From DATJFQ01 sp035492775 (lineage in GTDB: Bacteria > Acidobacteriota > Vicinamibacteria > Vicinamibacterales > 2-12-FULL-66-21): 64,000 nt of DNA. The notes below the pieces were generated by a model. It saw nothing but the letters and a program-made list of their open reading frames with translations. It was not told the origin of the DNA and did no database searches. The DNA is taken from the NCBI GenBank assembly GCA_035492775.1, contig DATJIW010000072.1, positions 4,540 through 68,539 of the forward strand. Direction: 5' to 3'. How positions within the stretch are numbered: the first letter of the stretch is position 1; each line of letters begins with the position of its first letter. This document shows positions 26,226-34,264 of the stretch, piece after piece. Made by a program: the position numbers and the translations under genes.

Positions 26226-27254
26226 CTACTGCCTGCTGAACGCTGAAACGAACTGCGAGCTGCTCAGCGACGCCGTGAACGCCTTGGACTGCAGCGCCGC
26301 GTTGAACGCGCTGCTGCTGAGCGCGGCCATCATGTTCGAGCTGGCCAGCATGTCGCGGAACCCGGACTGCGCCAACGCAGCCTGGATGTTCGCATCGGCG
26401 AGCGCGGTCTGGAGCGCAGACGACGCGAGCGCCGACGAGATGTTGTCCTTCGCGAACGCCGCCTCGAGGTCCGACTTCGCCAGACCGGACTGAATGCCCG
26501 CAGACGCGAGCGCCGACTGCAGATCGCCCTTGGCGAGCGCCGCGCAGAAGTCAGCCTTCGAGAACGCCGCGACGAAGGCCGAATCCGCCAGCATGCTCTG
26601 CAGCGCCTTGCTCGAGAGCGCGGTCTGGATGTTCGCGTCCGCGATCGCCGCCTGGAAGGCGCGGCCCTTGATGGCCGACTGGATGCCGGCGTCGGCCAGC
26701 ATGGCGCGTACACCCGGATCCGAGAGCATCTTCTTGACGTTGCTGTCCTTCACCAGGCGATCGAACGTATCGCTCTGGAGGAACTCCTGGACCTGCGGAT
26801 CGGTCGTTTTGACATCCGCGGCATTGATCTGCGGAGCCTGCGCGCGCTTGGCGGCGCTGATCGCGCCGAGCGTCCCGCTGCTGTTCACGTGCGGATAGCC
26901 GGTGATCGCCACCGAGATGAGCACGAGGGCGGCCACAGCCGCCACGCCGAACATGACCTTCTTCGCCATCACCATGCCTCCTCCATTTACCGACCGCGGC
27001 ATCCACTGAATGACCCGTGCGGCGGGGCGCCGAGCGGGCAACTCCGAGATACGCTGCAGCACCCCTGGCATCATTGCCGGCGGCTGCTCTTCCTCCAGCA
27101 CGTCGAGCGCGTCTGACAGGCGGGCGAGGTCCTGCACCCGGCGACGGGCCTCGGGATTCCGATCGATCAAGGTGTTCAGTTCGGCCTCGGCACCTGCGCC
27201 GAGGGTCCCGTCCCGCCTTGCGTCGATCAGCTCGTCCACCCTCTTGAGATTCAT
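26226..27254 (-). CDS. Membrane-anchored nonapeptide-repeat protein, putative anti-sigma factor
   Basis: 342 aa. The ATG at 27254 overlaps the stop of the ECF sigma gene by four bases (ATGA), so the two are co-translated. Residues 1-58 (VDELIDARRDGTLGAGAEAE and onwards) resemble the N-terminal helices of anti-sigma factors but lack the zinc His/Cys. One TM helix spans about 99-118 (VMFGVAAVAALVLISVAITG). Residues 153-341 are 21 consecutive nine-residue repeats without a single insertion or deletion. Position 3 is a large hydrophobic (I/F/L/V/M), position 6 mostly Ala or Met, position 7 mostly Leu; examples are RAFQAAIAD, ANIQTALSS and SALQTALAD. This part would lie outside the cytoplasm. A strong terminator follows. 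I know no described family with this repeat. Confidence 0.85.
   Translation of the reverse strand: MNLKRVDELIDARRDGTLGAGAEAELNTLIDRNPEARRRVQDLARLSDALDVLEEEQPPAMMPGVLQRISELPARRPAARVIQWMPRSVNGGGMVMAKKVMFGVAAVAALVLISVAITGYPHVNSSGTLGAISAAKRAQAPQINAADVKTTDPQVQEFLQSDTFDRLVKDSNVKKMLSDPGVRAMLADAGIQSAIKGRAFQAAIADANIQTALSSKALQSMLADSAFVAAFSKADFCAALAKGDLQSALASAGIQSGLAKSDLEAAFAKDNISSALASSALQTALADANIQAALAQSGFRDMLASSNMMAALSSSAFNAALQSKAFTASLSSSQFVSAFSRQ
26232..26798 (-). repeat. 21 tandem 27-base units encoding nonapeptides
   Basis: The region encodes residues 153-341 of the protein above. Each unit is 27 bases, in frame, with divergent DNA but a conserved hydrophobic pattern in the protein. Earlier units (PQVQEFLQS, DTFDRLVKD, SNVKKMLSD) are more charged; later ones are Ser/Ala-rich. 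The nucleotide sequences differ enough between units that the duplication must be old. Confidence 0.85.
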
Positions 27255-27796
27255 CGTTCCTGCCATCCAAGTAACACGCGACCCAGCCGCTGACGCGCGG
27301 TGTGCAGCCGCGATTTCACGGTTTTGACCGGTACCCCGCCGAGCGCTTCCGAAATCTGCTCGTAGGAGAGCCCGCCGTAATGCCGCAGCACCATGACCGC
27401 CCGGAGCTCCGGCGCCAGTTCCATCAGCGCCCGCTGGACCGCCACCCTGCGTTCTGCGGCGGCCACCTGCTCGAACGCTATCGGCGCCAGCATCGGCTCC
27501 CCCGCCGTCCCCTCGGATCGGCGGGCACGCAGGACGTTGAGGCACTCGTTGACGACGATCCGGTAGCTCCAGCTGAAAAACCGCCGGCCCGGATCGAACG
27601 TCCCCAGGTTCTCGAAGATGCGGACCAGCGCGTTCTGAGTGGCGTCGGCCGCGTCCTCGCGGGAACCCAGCATCCGGCTGGCGACGGTGAACAGCGGCCG
27701 CTGGTATCGTACGACCAGCACCTCGAACGCGGCCATGTCGCCGGCCAGGACGCGCCTGACGAGTGCAGCGTCTTCAGCGTCCTGTGATAAATACAC
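27251..27796 (-). CDS. ECF-type RNA polymerase sigma factor
   Basis: 181 aa. Region 2: LVRRVLAGDMAAFEVLVVRY, then RMLGSREDAADATQNALVRI and FFSWSYRIVVNECLNVLRAR. Region 4: LMELAPELRAVMVLRHYGGL followed by SYEQISEALGGVPVKTVKSR. The length is right for the group. The start is GTG at 27796. The downstream gene overlaps by four bases and encodes a single-pass membrane protein, the usual place of the cognate anti-sigma factor. Divergent from the STAS gene, with a short (<80 base) intergenic region. Confidence 0.92.
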   Translation of the reverse strand: MYLSQDAEDAALVRRVLAGDMAAFEVLVVRYQRPLFTVASRMLGSREDAADATQNALVRIFENLGTFDPGRRFFSWSYRIVVNECLNVLRARRSEGTAGEPMLAPIAFEQVAAAERRVAVQRALMELAPELRAVMVLRHYGGLSYEQISEALGGVPVKTVKSRLHTARQRLGRVLLGWQER

Positions 27797-27869
27797 GGGA
27801 CTCCGCAGAAAGTTGGCGGTTCAAAAACGGGACTTTTTATAACACGTGGGGACGAAAGCTGACCAATCA

Positions 27870-27909
27870 ATGACGAATGACAGAATGACGAATGACAGAA
27901 TGACGAATG
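27870..27909 (+). repeat. 15-base tandem repeat at the start of the STAS gene
   Basis: Two full copies of ATGACGAATGACAGA and a third partial copy. Each copy supplies an in-frame ATG and encodes MTNDR, so copy-number change would add or remove start codons without shifting the frame. Confidence 0.8.
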
Positions 27910-28247
27910 GCGAAAAGACGAACAGGGAGCCGGGGAGCGGGGGGAAATGGGAGCTTCGGGTGGCCCTGTCGGCCGGATCCCCGGCCGCCACGGTTTCCGT
28001 CTCCGGACGGGTGTCAGGGGCAAACGCCGCCCGGCTGGACGAGGCCCTCGAGGGGGCCTGGGTCGCAGGGACACGCCGGATCGTCCTGGACCTCCAGGGG
28101 GTGGACTACCTGAGCAGCGCCGGCGTGGACGTCCTGGGCCGCATGTCCGCCCGGCTGGCCAACGCCGGCGGAGAGCTGCTGGTGGTTCATGTACAGGCTC
28201 CGGTCGGCCTGGTCCTGGACCTCGCGGCGATCCCTTTCAAGGCGTAA
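27870..28247 (+). CDS. STAS-domain anti-anti-sigma factor-like protein
   Basis: About 125 aa. The STAS fold is clear from ATVSVSGRVSGANAARLDEA, then RIVLDLQGVDYLSSAGVDVL (conserved Ser of the SSAG phosphorylation site) and GGELLVVHVQAPV. Such proteins bind anti-sigma kinases in partner switching. The start is uncertain: in-frame ATGs occur at 27870, 27885 and 27900 inside a 15-base tandem repeat, and a GTG lies at 27846. The first ~25 residues are repeat-encoded (MTNDR twice) and probably disordered. Divergent from the sigma gene; an RsbW-like fragment is at 31063-31338. Confidence 0.8.
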   Translation: MTNDRMTNDRMTNGEKTNREPGSGGKWELRVALSAGSPAATVSVSGRVSGANAARLDEALEGAWVAGTRRIVLDLQGVDYLSSAGVDVLGRMSARLANAGGELLVVHVQAPVGLVLDLAAIPFKA

Positions 28248-28274
28248 CCGGACCGCAGACCCTTGGGCGCCCCC

Positions 28275-29630
28275 TTACGAGGAGGCGGCGGACCCGGCGG
28301 CGGCATAGGCGGCGCCGACCTCGGTCAGCGACTCGTCGAACAACCGAAGGATCGTGTCGGCCTGTTCCCGGGTGAGCACCAGCGGGGGCGCAAAGCGGAT
28401 GGCGTTCTTGCCGGCGCCCAGAATCAGTACGCCGCGCCGAAACATGGCCTGAACAACTGCGTTCCGCTCCTCTATCGCCCGTGTTTTCGTTCCGCGATCG
28501 CGTACGAATTCGACTCCAATCATCAACCCCCGTCCGCGCACGTCGCCGATGAGCTGATGTTTCTTCGAAAGGTCCCGAAGCCCGTGCATCAGGTGTTCGC
28601 CGACCATCGCCGCGTTCTGGACATACTGCGTCTTGAGCAGTCGGATCGTCGCCAGCGCCGCCGCACACGCCACCGGGTTGCCGCCGAAGGTGCTCGCATG
28701 CGCGCCAGGCGGCCAGCTCATGACCTCGGCCCGGGCCGACGTCACGCCCAGCGGCAGCCCGGACGCAATCCCTTTCGCCATGTTCACGATGTCGGCCTTC
28801 AGCCCGAAATGCTCCGAGGCGAACATCTTCCCGGTCCGCCCCATCCCCGATTGCACTTCGTCGACGACGAGCTGTATCCCGTACTCGGTCGCCAGTGCGC
28901 GGAGACCCTGCAGGAAGGCGGCGGGCGGGACGATGTACCCGCCTTCACCTTGAATCGGCTCGACGACGATTGCTGCCACTTCGTCCGGCGAGACGAGATG
29001 GACGAGGATCTGATCGCGGACGTACGACAGCGACGCTTCCGCGCACGCATCGGCGCTGCCCGCGAAGCGATACGGGTCGGGATACGGCGCGTGATATACG
29101 CCAGGCATCAGCGGCCCGAAGCCCCGGCGCTGCACCGATTTGCTCGAGGTCAGCGCGAGCGCGCCAAGCGAGCGGCCGTGAAAAGAGCCCAGGAACGCGA
29201 TGATGTTCTGCCGCTTCGTGTAATAGCGCGACAGCTTGAGCGCCGCTTCGGTAGCCTCCGTCCCGGAGTTGCCGAAGAACGTGCGGACGTCGCCGTCAAT
29301 CGGGACGATCCCCGCGAGCTCCTCCGCCAGACGCACCTGTGGCTCGTAGTAGAAGTCGGTGCCCGACATGTGTATGAACCGGGCGGCTTGTTCGGAAATT
29401 GCCTTGACGACTTCCGGATGCGACACGCCGGTCGAGTTCACCGCGATGCCAGCGGCGCAGTCCAGGAACACGTTGCCGTCGACATCTTCGACGACGGCGC
29501 CCTCGCCGCTGGAAATCACGAGCGGGTAGTCCCGGGTATAGGACGGCGACACGAATCGGGCGTCCTTGTCGATGATGGCCCTGGCCTTCGGCCCGGGCAG
29601 AGTCGTCTTGATGTCGGGGGCGTGCTTCAT
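28275..29630 (-). CDS. Class III (acetylornithine/4-aminobutyrate type) aminotransferase
   Basis: About 451 aa, PLP-dependent fold type I. Seen: VFLDCAAGIAVNSTGVSHPE, then FFGNSGTEATEAALKLSRYY (phosphate-binding loop), FLGSFHGRSLGALALTSSK, VDEVQSGMGRTG and the PLP-Lys in NMAKGIASGLPLG. The length and C-terminus fit GABA/acetylornithine-type enzymes rather than glutamate semialdehyde mutase; substrate is not resolved. The ATG at 29630 was chosen because it lies two bases after the cysS stop; an earlier ATG at 29648 would overlap cysS. Probably co-transcribed with cysS. Confidence 0.9.
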   Translation of the reverse strand: MKHAPDIKTTLPGPKARAIIDKDARFVSPSYTRDYPLVISSGEGAVVEDVDGNVFLDCAAGIAVNSTGVSHPEVVKAISEQAARFIHMSGTDFYYEPQVRLAEELAGIVPIDGDVRTFFGNSGTEATEAALKLSRYYTKRQNIIAFLGSFHGRSLGALALTSSKSVQRRGFGPLMPGVYHAPYPDPYRFAGSADACAEASLSYVRDQILVHLVSPDEVAAIVVEPIQGEGGYIVPPAAFLQGLRALATEYGIQLVVDEVQSGMGRTGKMFASEHFGLKADIVNMAKGIASGLPLGVTSARAEVMSWPPGAHASTFGGNPVACAAALATIRLLKTQYVQNAAMVGEHLMHGLRDLSKKHQLIGDVRGRGLMIGVEFVRDRGTKTRAIEERNAVVQAMFRRGVLILGAGKNAIRFAPPLVLTREQADTILRLFDESLTEVGAAYAAAGSAASS

Positions 29631-29632
29631 GA

Positions 29633-31060
29633 TTACTTGCGTTTCCACCTGGTGCCGGCAGCCGTGTCCTCGAGCAGGATGCCGCGGGCTTCCAGATCCT
29701 TTCGAATTCTATCTGCTTCCGCGAAGCTCCGCGCGCTGCGTGCGGCACGGCGCTCGGCGATCAGCCGCTCGATCTCGTCGACGGGCACAGGCGGCTGCTC
29801 GTCTTCGCGCCGGCGCAGCTCGAGCACGCCCAGGACCCGATCGAAATCCTCGAAGGCGCGCTGCACGAGTTCCGCGTCCCCCGAGTGGAGTTCGCCGGCA
29901 TCAATCGCGCTGTTGAGCGCCCGCACGAGATCGAAGACGACGCCGAGGGCTGCGGCGGTATTCAAGTCGGAACCGATGTGACCCGCGAAGGCCTTCCGCG
30001 CCTCCTCGAGCCTCGACATGGTTGACGGCGCCGCCGGTCCCGCCGGCGTTCCGCGCGTCCGGGCGAGGAAATCGGTCAGGCGCTTGAGCGCCTCCTCGGC
30101 CTGAGCCATCGCACTCCACGAGAACCGGAGCTGCTTGCGGTAATGCGTCCCCAGGTACAGAAACCGCAGCGCCGACGCACGAAACCCCTGGGCGGCGATG
30201 TCCTCGAGGTTGTAAACGTTCCCGAGCGACTTGGACATCTTTTCGGGCCCGCCCTCGGTCTTCTCCTCGTCGTCGATCATCAGGTGCTCGACGTGCACCC
30301 AATAGCGGACGAAGGGTTTTCCCGTAGCGCCTTCCGCCTGTGCGATCTCGTTCTCGTGGTGCGGGAAAATCAGATCGATGCCGCCGCCGTGAATGTCGAT
30401 GGGCAGATCGCCGAGAAGCTCGGCGGCCATTGCGGAACACTCGATGTGCCACCCGGGGCGCCCTTCGGGAAGATCGGGTGCCCAGGACGGCTCCCCCGGC
30501 TTCATCGCCTTCCACAGCACGAAGTCGCGTGCGTCTTCCTTTTCGTACTTGTCCGAATCCACGCGTGCGCCGCTCTTGATCCCGCTGTGGTCGAGACGCG
30601 CGAGTTTCCCGTACTGGGGGAACGTCGCGATCTTGAAGTAGATCGAACCGTCGCTCACGTAAGTGTGCCCGTTGCGCTCGAGCGCGCGGATCATGCCGGC
30701 CATGGCCGGGATGTGATCCGTCGCGCGGGGCGAGTACTCGACCGTCTCGAGGCCGAGCGCCATCGAATCACGCTCGAATGCGTCGATGAACTGCTGCGTG
30801 TACTCGCGCAGCGGCTGTCCGGCCTTGATGGATTCCGCAATCGTCTTGTCGTCCACGTCCGTATAGTTGCGGACCTGGATCACCGTGTAGCCCTCGTACT
30901 CGAGTGTGCGCCGCAGCACGTCGAGTGCGGTGAACGAGCGGAAGTTCCCGATGTGACCGCGTGCGTAGACCGTGAGGCCGCAGGCGTACATCCGCACGGT
31001 CCTGTCATGCGCAGGTACGAACTCTTCCTCGCGTCGGCTCAGCGTGTTGTAAAGGCGCAC
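29633..31060 (-). CDS. cysS: Cysteinyl-tRNA synthetase
   Basis: 475 aa. Class I synthetase signatures: MYACGLTVYARGHIGNFRSF (HIGH-type motif, here HIGN) and the KMSKS loop in GPEKMSKSLGNVYNL. Zinc ligands of CysRS fit the Cys in MYACGLT, the Cys in WHIECSAMA, and His/Glu in FPHHENEIAQ. The C-terminal anticodon-recognition helices are present and end near RTRWKRK. Charges tRNA-Cys; note that the only tRNA-Cys sequence in the window (11496-11543) is a fragment, so the functional gene must lie elsewhere. Confidence 0.97.
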   Translation of the reverse strand: MRLYNTLSRREEEFVPAHDRTVRMYACGLTVYARGHIGNFRSFTALDVLRRTLEYEGYTVIQVRNYTDVDDKTIAESIKAGQPLREYTQQFIDAFERDSMALGLETVEYSPRATDHIPAMAGMIRALERNGHTYVSDGSIYFKIATFPQYGKLARLDHSGIKSGARVDSDKYEKEDARDFVLWKAMKPGEPSWAPDLPEGRPGWHIECSAMAAELLGDLPIDIHGGGIDLIFPHHENEIAQAEGATGKPFVRYWVHVEHLMIDDEEKTEGGPEKMSKSLGNVYNLEDIAAQGFRASALRFLYLGTHYRKQLRFSWSAMAQAEEALKRLTDFLARTRGTPAGPAAPSTMSRLEEARKAFAGHIGSDLNTAAALGVVFDLVRALNSAIDAGELHSGDAELVQRAFEDFDRVLGVLELRRREDEQPPVPVDEIERLIAERRAARSARSFAEADRIRKDLEARGILLEDTAAGTRWKRK

Positions 31061-31062
31061 CG

Positions 31063-31338
31063 TCAGTCCGGGAGCGGGCAGGACGCTTCTTCGGAAATGG
31101 ATCCCGAACTCGCGCGCACGACGACCATGTGGTCGCGGTGCTCCATCGTGAACTCGATCTGGCCGGCCGTGACGCGGGACACGAGCCGCTCGACGGCTTC
31201 CCCGAGCCGAGCGGCCGCGTCGGCCGCGGCGCCCGCGCCTTGGGCGAACCTCACCGCGACGTCGCGCGCCACAGAATGGAATGCGGCGGCCGCAGGAATC
31301 GAGAGACGCAGATCTCCCCGGTTCGACGAGTCGGGCAT
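31063..31338 (-). CDS. Short protein resembling the N-terminal half of RsbW-type anti-sigma kinases
   Basis: 91 aa. LRLSIPAAAAFHSVARDVAV followed by a region ending RLGEAVERLVSRV resembles the first strand and the helix around the N box of RsbW/SpoIIAB-like HATPase proteins, but the G boxes needed to bind ATP are missing and the protein ends in an acidic tail (SGSISEEASCPLPD). It stops two bases before cysS, so it is probably co-transcribed. It may be a small regulatory relative or a degenerate copy; the assignment is tentative. Confidence 0.5.
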   Translation of the reverse strand: MPDSSNRGDLRLSIPAAAAFHSVARDVAVRFAQGAGAAADAAARLGEAVERLVSRVTAGQIEFTMEHRDHMVVVRASSGSISEEASCPLPD

Positions 31339-31349
31339 ATCGATCGATT

Positions 31350-32282
31350 CTATAGCGAAATCCGCCCGAACAGCCGCTCCGCCGCGCGGCAGTCGGCCTC
31401 GATCTGCGCCTTCAGCGCATCGATGTCGGGGAACGCGCGCTCGTCGCGAAGACGCTGCACGAATGAGAGGCGCAGCCGGCTGCCGTAGAGATCGCGCGTC
31501 TGCCCCAGCAGGTGCGTCTCGATATGAACCCGGTCGCCGGCGCCAAACGTGGGACGAACGCCCACGTTCGTCACTGACGGGTAGACGACGCCGTCGATCG
31601 ACGCCATCGTCGCGTAGACGCCGGCGGGCGGCAGCAGCTCGTTCTCCGTGTGAAGATTGGCTGTCGCGAACCCCAGCTCGCGTCCGCGCTTCGCACCCTC
31701 GACAACGGTGCCGTCGATGAAATAGTGATGCCCGAGCAGCGCGCCGGCTTCATCCACACGTCCTTCGCTCACGAGGCGCCGCACGCGGGTGCTGCTGACG
31801 ACGAATTCCTTGTAGCGCACCGGATCGATCTTCTCGGCTCGGAACCCGTATCGCGCGCCGAGGCTGCGGAGGACGGTGAACGTGCCTTCGCGATCATGGC
31901 CGAACAGGAAATTCGCCCCGACCCAGACCTCCACGACCCTCAGCCATTCGACGAGCACGCTGCGGACGAACGTCTCGGGATCCCACCGGGAAACGTCGTG
32001 CGTGAAGTGCACGACGGCGACGCCTTGCATTCCCGCGCGCGAGAGCGCCTCCAGGCGCTGCGCCGTCGTCATCAGGAGTGCGGGTGCCTTGTCGGGACGG
32101 ACGACGCGCGGAGGGTGCGGATCGAAGGTCATCGCGCACGGCGTGCCGGCGCGCTCGCCGGCGCGGCGGCGGACCCGATCGAGGATCTTCAGGTGCCCGC
32201 GGTGCAGGCCATCGAAGTTCCCGAGCGCGAGCACCGGGTTGTGCCATTTCGGCGGCGGGTCGTCAGGATACTTCGCTGTCAA
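31350..32282 (-). CDS. ribF: Bifunctional riboflavin kinase/FAD synthetase
   Basis: 310 aa. The N-terminal nucleotidyltransferase domain has ALGNFDGLHRGHLKILDRVR (HxGH-like motif) and ISRAGMQG-type spacing to the VSSTRVRRLVSEGRV element. The C-terminal riboflavin kinase domain shows GRELGFATANLHTENELLPP, AGVYA and GDRVHIETHLLG. Makes FMN and FAD from riboflavin, required by the GMC flavoenzyme among others. Normal length. Confidence 0.96.
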   Translation of the reverse strand: MTAKYPDDPPPKWHNPVLALGNFDGLHRGHLKILDRVRRRAGERAGTPCAMTFDPHPPRVVRPDKAPALLMTTAQRLEALSRAGMQGVAVVHFTHDVSRWDPETFVRSVLVEWLRVVEVWVGANFLFGHDREGTFTVLRSLGARYGFRAEKIDPVRYKEFVVSSTRVRRLVSEGRVDEAGALLGHHYFIDGTVVEGAKRGRELGFATANLHTENELLPPAGVYATMASIDGVVYPSVTNVGVRPTFGAGDRVHIETHLLGQTRDLYGSRLRLSFVQRLRDERAFPDIDALKAQIEADCRAAERLFGRISL

Positions 32283-32365
32283 GGGTGAAGACTGAACAAT
32301 GAACGCGCAATAGCTGAAAGCCGACGGCCCACGGCGACCGCCAACAGCTGCCCGCTATTCTCGCA

Positions 32366-33133
32366 TTACTGCTCGAGGTCCAACACGAGGCCGTCGTGTG
32401 CGAGCGTCATGCCGGCAGGCAGCCGGGCGCACGTTTCGGCGTGCGCCAAATCGTGGCACATGTGCGTGAAGTACGTGCGACGGGCGCCGATGCGCGCAGC
32501 GGATGCGATCGCCTCGTCCAGCGAGAAGTGCGTCGGATGCGGCCGGACTCGCAGCGCATCCAGGACGAGCACCTCGAGGTTGCCAAGCAGCGGCCACGCC
32601 TCGTCCGGGATCCGGCTGCAGTCCGTCAGATAGGCGAACGCCCCGGTCCGGTAACCGAGGATCGGCCGCCGGCCGTGAAAGATCGGAATCGGCTGGACCT
32701 CCAGATCCGCGATGCAGAACGGTCCGGCAATCGCAACGAGCTCCAGCAGCGGAAGTCCGCCGCCTTTCGGCGTTGCCGGATCGAACACATATGCAAACAT
32801 GCGGCGGATGTCGTCCAGCGTCTGCGGATCCCCGTAGCACGGCATCGCACCCCGCTGGACGGCGTTGAAGCGCCGCACGTCGTCCATGCCGAGGATGTGA
32901 TCGGCGTGGCCGTGAGTAAACAGGATCGCGTCGACGCCACGGATCCGGTGTACGAGCGACTGCTGGCGCAGATCCGGACCTGCATCGACGAGCACACGCG
33001 CGCGTGCCGTCTCGAGGTAGATCGACGGCCGCAGTCTCGTGTCGCGGGGATCGTCCGAGCGGCAGGTCGCACACTCGCAAGCAATCATCGGCACGCCATG
33101 CGACGTGCCCGTCCCGAGGAAGGTGACCTTCAA
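32366..33133 (-). CDS. MBL-fold metallohydrolase (PhnP/RNase Z-like)
   Basis: 255 aa. Starts VTFLGTGTSHGVPMIACECA, as in the PhnP-like group, with cysteines that may bind a structural zinc (CECATC). The metal site FTHGHADHILGMDD is the HxHxDH motif. Further metal ligands are the Asp in YLTDCSRIP and the His in FTHMCHDLAH. Likely phosphodiesterase acting on a small cyclic or phosphonate-type substrate, or a tRNA-like end; not determinable. Overlaps the DUF1844 gene by four bases. Confidence 0.88.
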   Translation of the reverse strand: MKVTFLGTGTSHGVPMIACECATCRSDDPRDTRLRPSIYLETARARVLVDAGPDLRQQSLVHRIRGVDAILFTHGHADHILGMDDVRRFNAVQRGAMPCYGDPQTLDDIRRMFAYVFDPATPKGGGLPLLELVAIAGPFCIADLEVQPIPIFHGRRPILGYRTGAFAYLTDCSRIPDEAWPLLGNLEVLVLDALRVRPHPTHFSLDEAIASAARIGARRTYFTHMCHDLAHAETCARLPAGMTLAHDGLVLDLEQ

Positions 33134-33420
33134 GGCTCGATGATGCGCCGCCCGCCTTTCTGTGCGTCGACGTAGCGAAGGCGCAGATCGTACAGCAGAT
33201 CGTCCAGCAGCTTGGACTCGAGATCGTCCAGATTCCCTTTAGTCTTCTGCTGGAGCATAGCGAGAATCTCGATCATCTCGCGCGCGGCGCCGAGGTTCGG
33301 TTCCACTGCTTCGCCGGTTGCCGGATCCGGCACGTCACCGAACTGGACGGCGGCCATGGTGCCGAGCCACAGCACGAAATTCGCGAAAGAGACCGAGGAC
33401 GCATCGTCGTGGTTTTCCAC
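33130..33420 (-). CDS. DUF1844 family protein
   Basis: About 96 aa from the GTG at 33420, whose product begins VENHDDASSVSFANFVLWLG; an earlier ATG would overlap the divergent mazG start. Conserved DUF1844 features: FANFVLWLGTMAAVQFGDVP, then AAREMIEILAMLQQKTKGNL and LLDDLLYDLRLRYVD. These small proteins are widespread in Acidobacteriota, Deltaproteobacteria and Planctomycetota; function unknown. Translationally coupled to the MBL hydrolase. Confidence 0.85.
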   Translation of the reverse strand: MENHDDASSVSFANFVLWLGTMAAVQFGDVPDPATGEAVEPNLGAAREMIEILAMLQQKTKGNLDDLESKLLDDLLYDLRLRYVDAQKGGRRIIEP

Positions 33421-33457
33421 ACCGCGATGGTACCATGTCCGCAACGTCGCACACGGC

Positions 33458-34252
33458 ATGTCCACACCAGGTGAAGCATTTCAGACGCTCGTCGACATCA
33501 TGGCGCGCCTCCGCGGGCGTGAGGGCTGTCCGTGGGACCGGGAGCAGACGCTCGAGTCGCTCCGTGCGTTCCTGCTCGAGGAGACGCACGAAGTGCTCGA
33601 CGCCATCGACCGCGGCGACTACGCCGGGTTGAAGGGAGAAATCGGCGACTTGATCTTCGAAGGCGTCTTCCTCGCGCAAATCTGTTCAGACGAGGGACGT
33701 TTCACGGTGGCCGACTCGCTGGACGCGATCAACGCAAAGCTGATCAGGCGCCATCCCCACATCTTTGATCCATTCGGACGCCCGCTCGAGCACCCGAGCG
33801 AGGTGATGACCCAATGGGAACAGATCAAAGCGCAGGAACAGGCGGAGTCCGGCGAGCAGCGCGGGGTGCTGAAGGGTCTCGCGCGATCGTTGCCGGCGCT
33901 GCTGCGCGCCCACGAGATCGGAACGCGCGTGGCCGCGGTCGGCTTCGACTGGGCGCGCACGGACGACGTCGTCGACAAAATCGAAGAGGAGGTTGCGGAA
34001 CTGCGCGACGCCAACTCCACCGAAGGCGCCGCGCGGACCGAGGAAGAGATGGGCGATCTGCTCTTCTCGATCGCGAACCTGGCGCGGAAGATGGGGATCG
34101 ACCCCGAGTCGGCGCTCCGGAAAGCCAATGAGAAGTTCACGAAGCGGTTCGAGGCGCTGGAGGCCTGGTATCACGCTCGCGGCCGATCCGTGCACGACGC
34201 GACGCTGGAGGACATGGAAAGTGTTTGGCAGAAGATAAAGACTAGAGGATAA
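33458..34252 (+). CDS. mazG: Nucleoside triphosphate pyrophosphohydrolase MazG
   Basis: 264 aa with two MazG domains. Domain 1: REGCPWDREQTLESLRAFLL and EETHEVLDAIDRGDYAGLKG (ExxE metal motif) with EIGDLIFEGVFLAQI. Domain 2: VGFDWARTDDVVDKIEEEVA and EEEMGDLLFSIANLARKMG, then the family end ESALRKANEKFTKRFEALEA. Removes aberrant nucleotides and lowers (p)ppGpp-linked NTP pools in E. coli. ATG at 33458, 37 bases from the divergent DUF1844 start. Confidence 0.95.
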   Translation: MSTPGEAFQTLVDIMARLRGREGCPWDREQTLESLRAFLLEETHEVLDAIDRGDYAGLKGEIGDLIFEGVFLAQICSDEGRFTVADSLDAINAKLIRRHPHIFDPFGRPLEHPSEVMTQWEQIKAQEQAESGEQRGVLKGLARSLPALLRAHEIGTRVAAVGFDWARTDDVVDKIEEEVAELRDANSTEGAARTEEEMGDLLFSIANLARKMGIDPESALRKANEKFTKRFEALEAWYHARGRSVHDATLEDMESVWQKIKTRG

Positions 34253-34264
34253 AGAGCAGACCAT

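Noticed and set aside
27255..27545. N-terminal extension of the nonapeptide-repeat protein over the sigma gene
   Set aside because: It is the out-of-frame shadow of the sigma factor; the ATGA overlap at 27251-27254 marks the real start.
27798..27823. ECF-type autoregulatory promoter (GAAC, 17 bases, GTCC on the minus strand) before the sigma gene
   Set aside because: The -10-like box is two bases from the GTG start codon, so transcription would begin inside the coding sequence; no later start is available.
31063..31338. Functional RsbW-type kinase
   Set aside because: The ATP-binding boxes after the N box are absent, so only a tentative N-terminal resemblance is reported.
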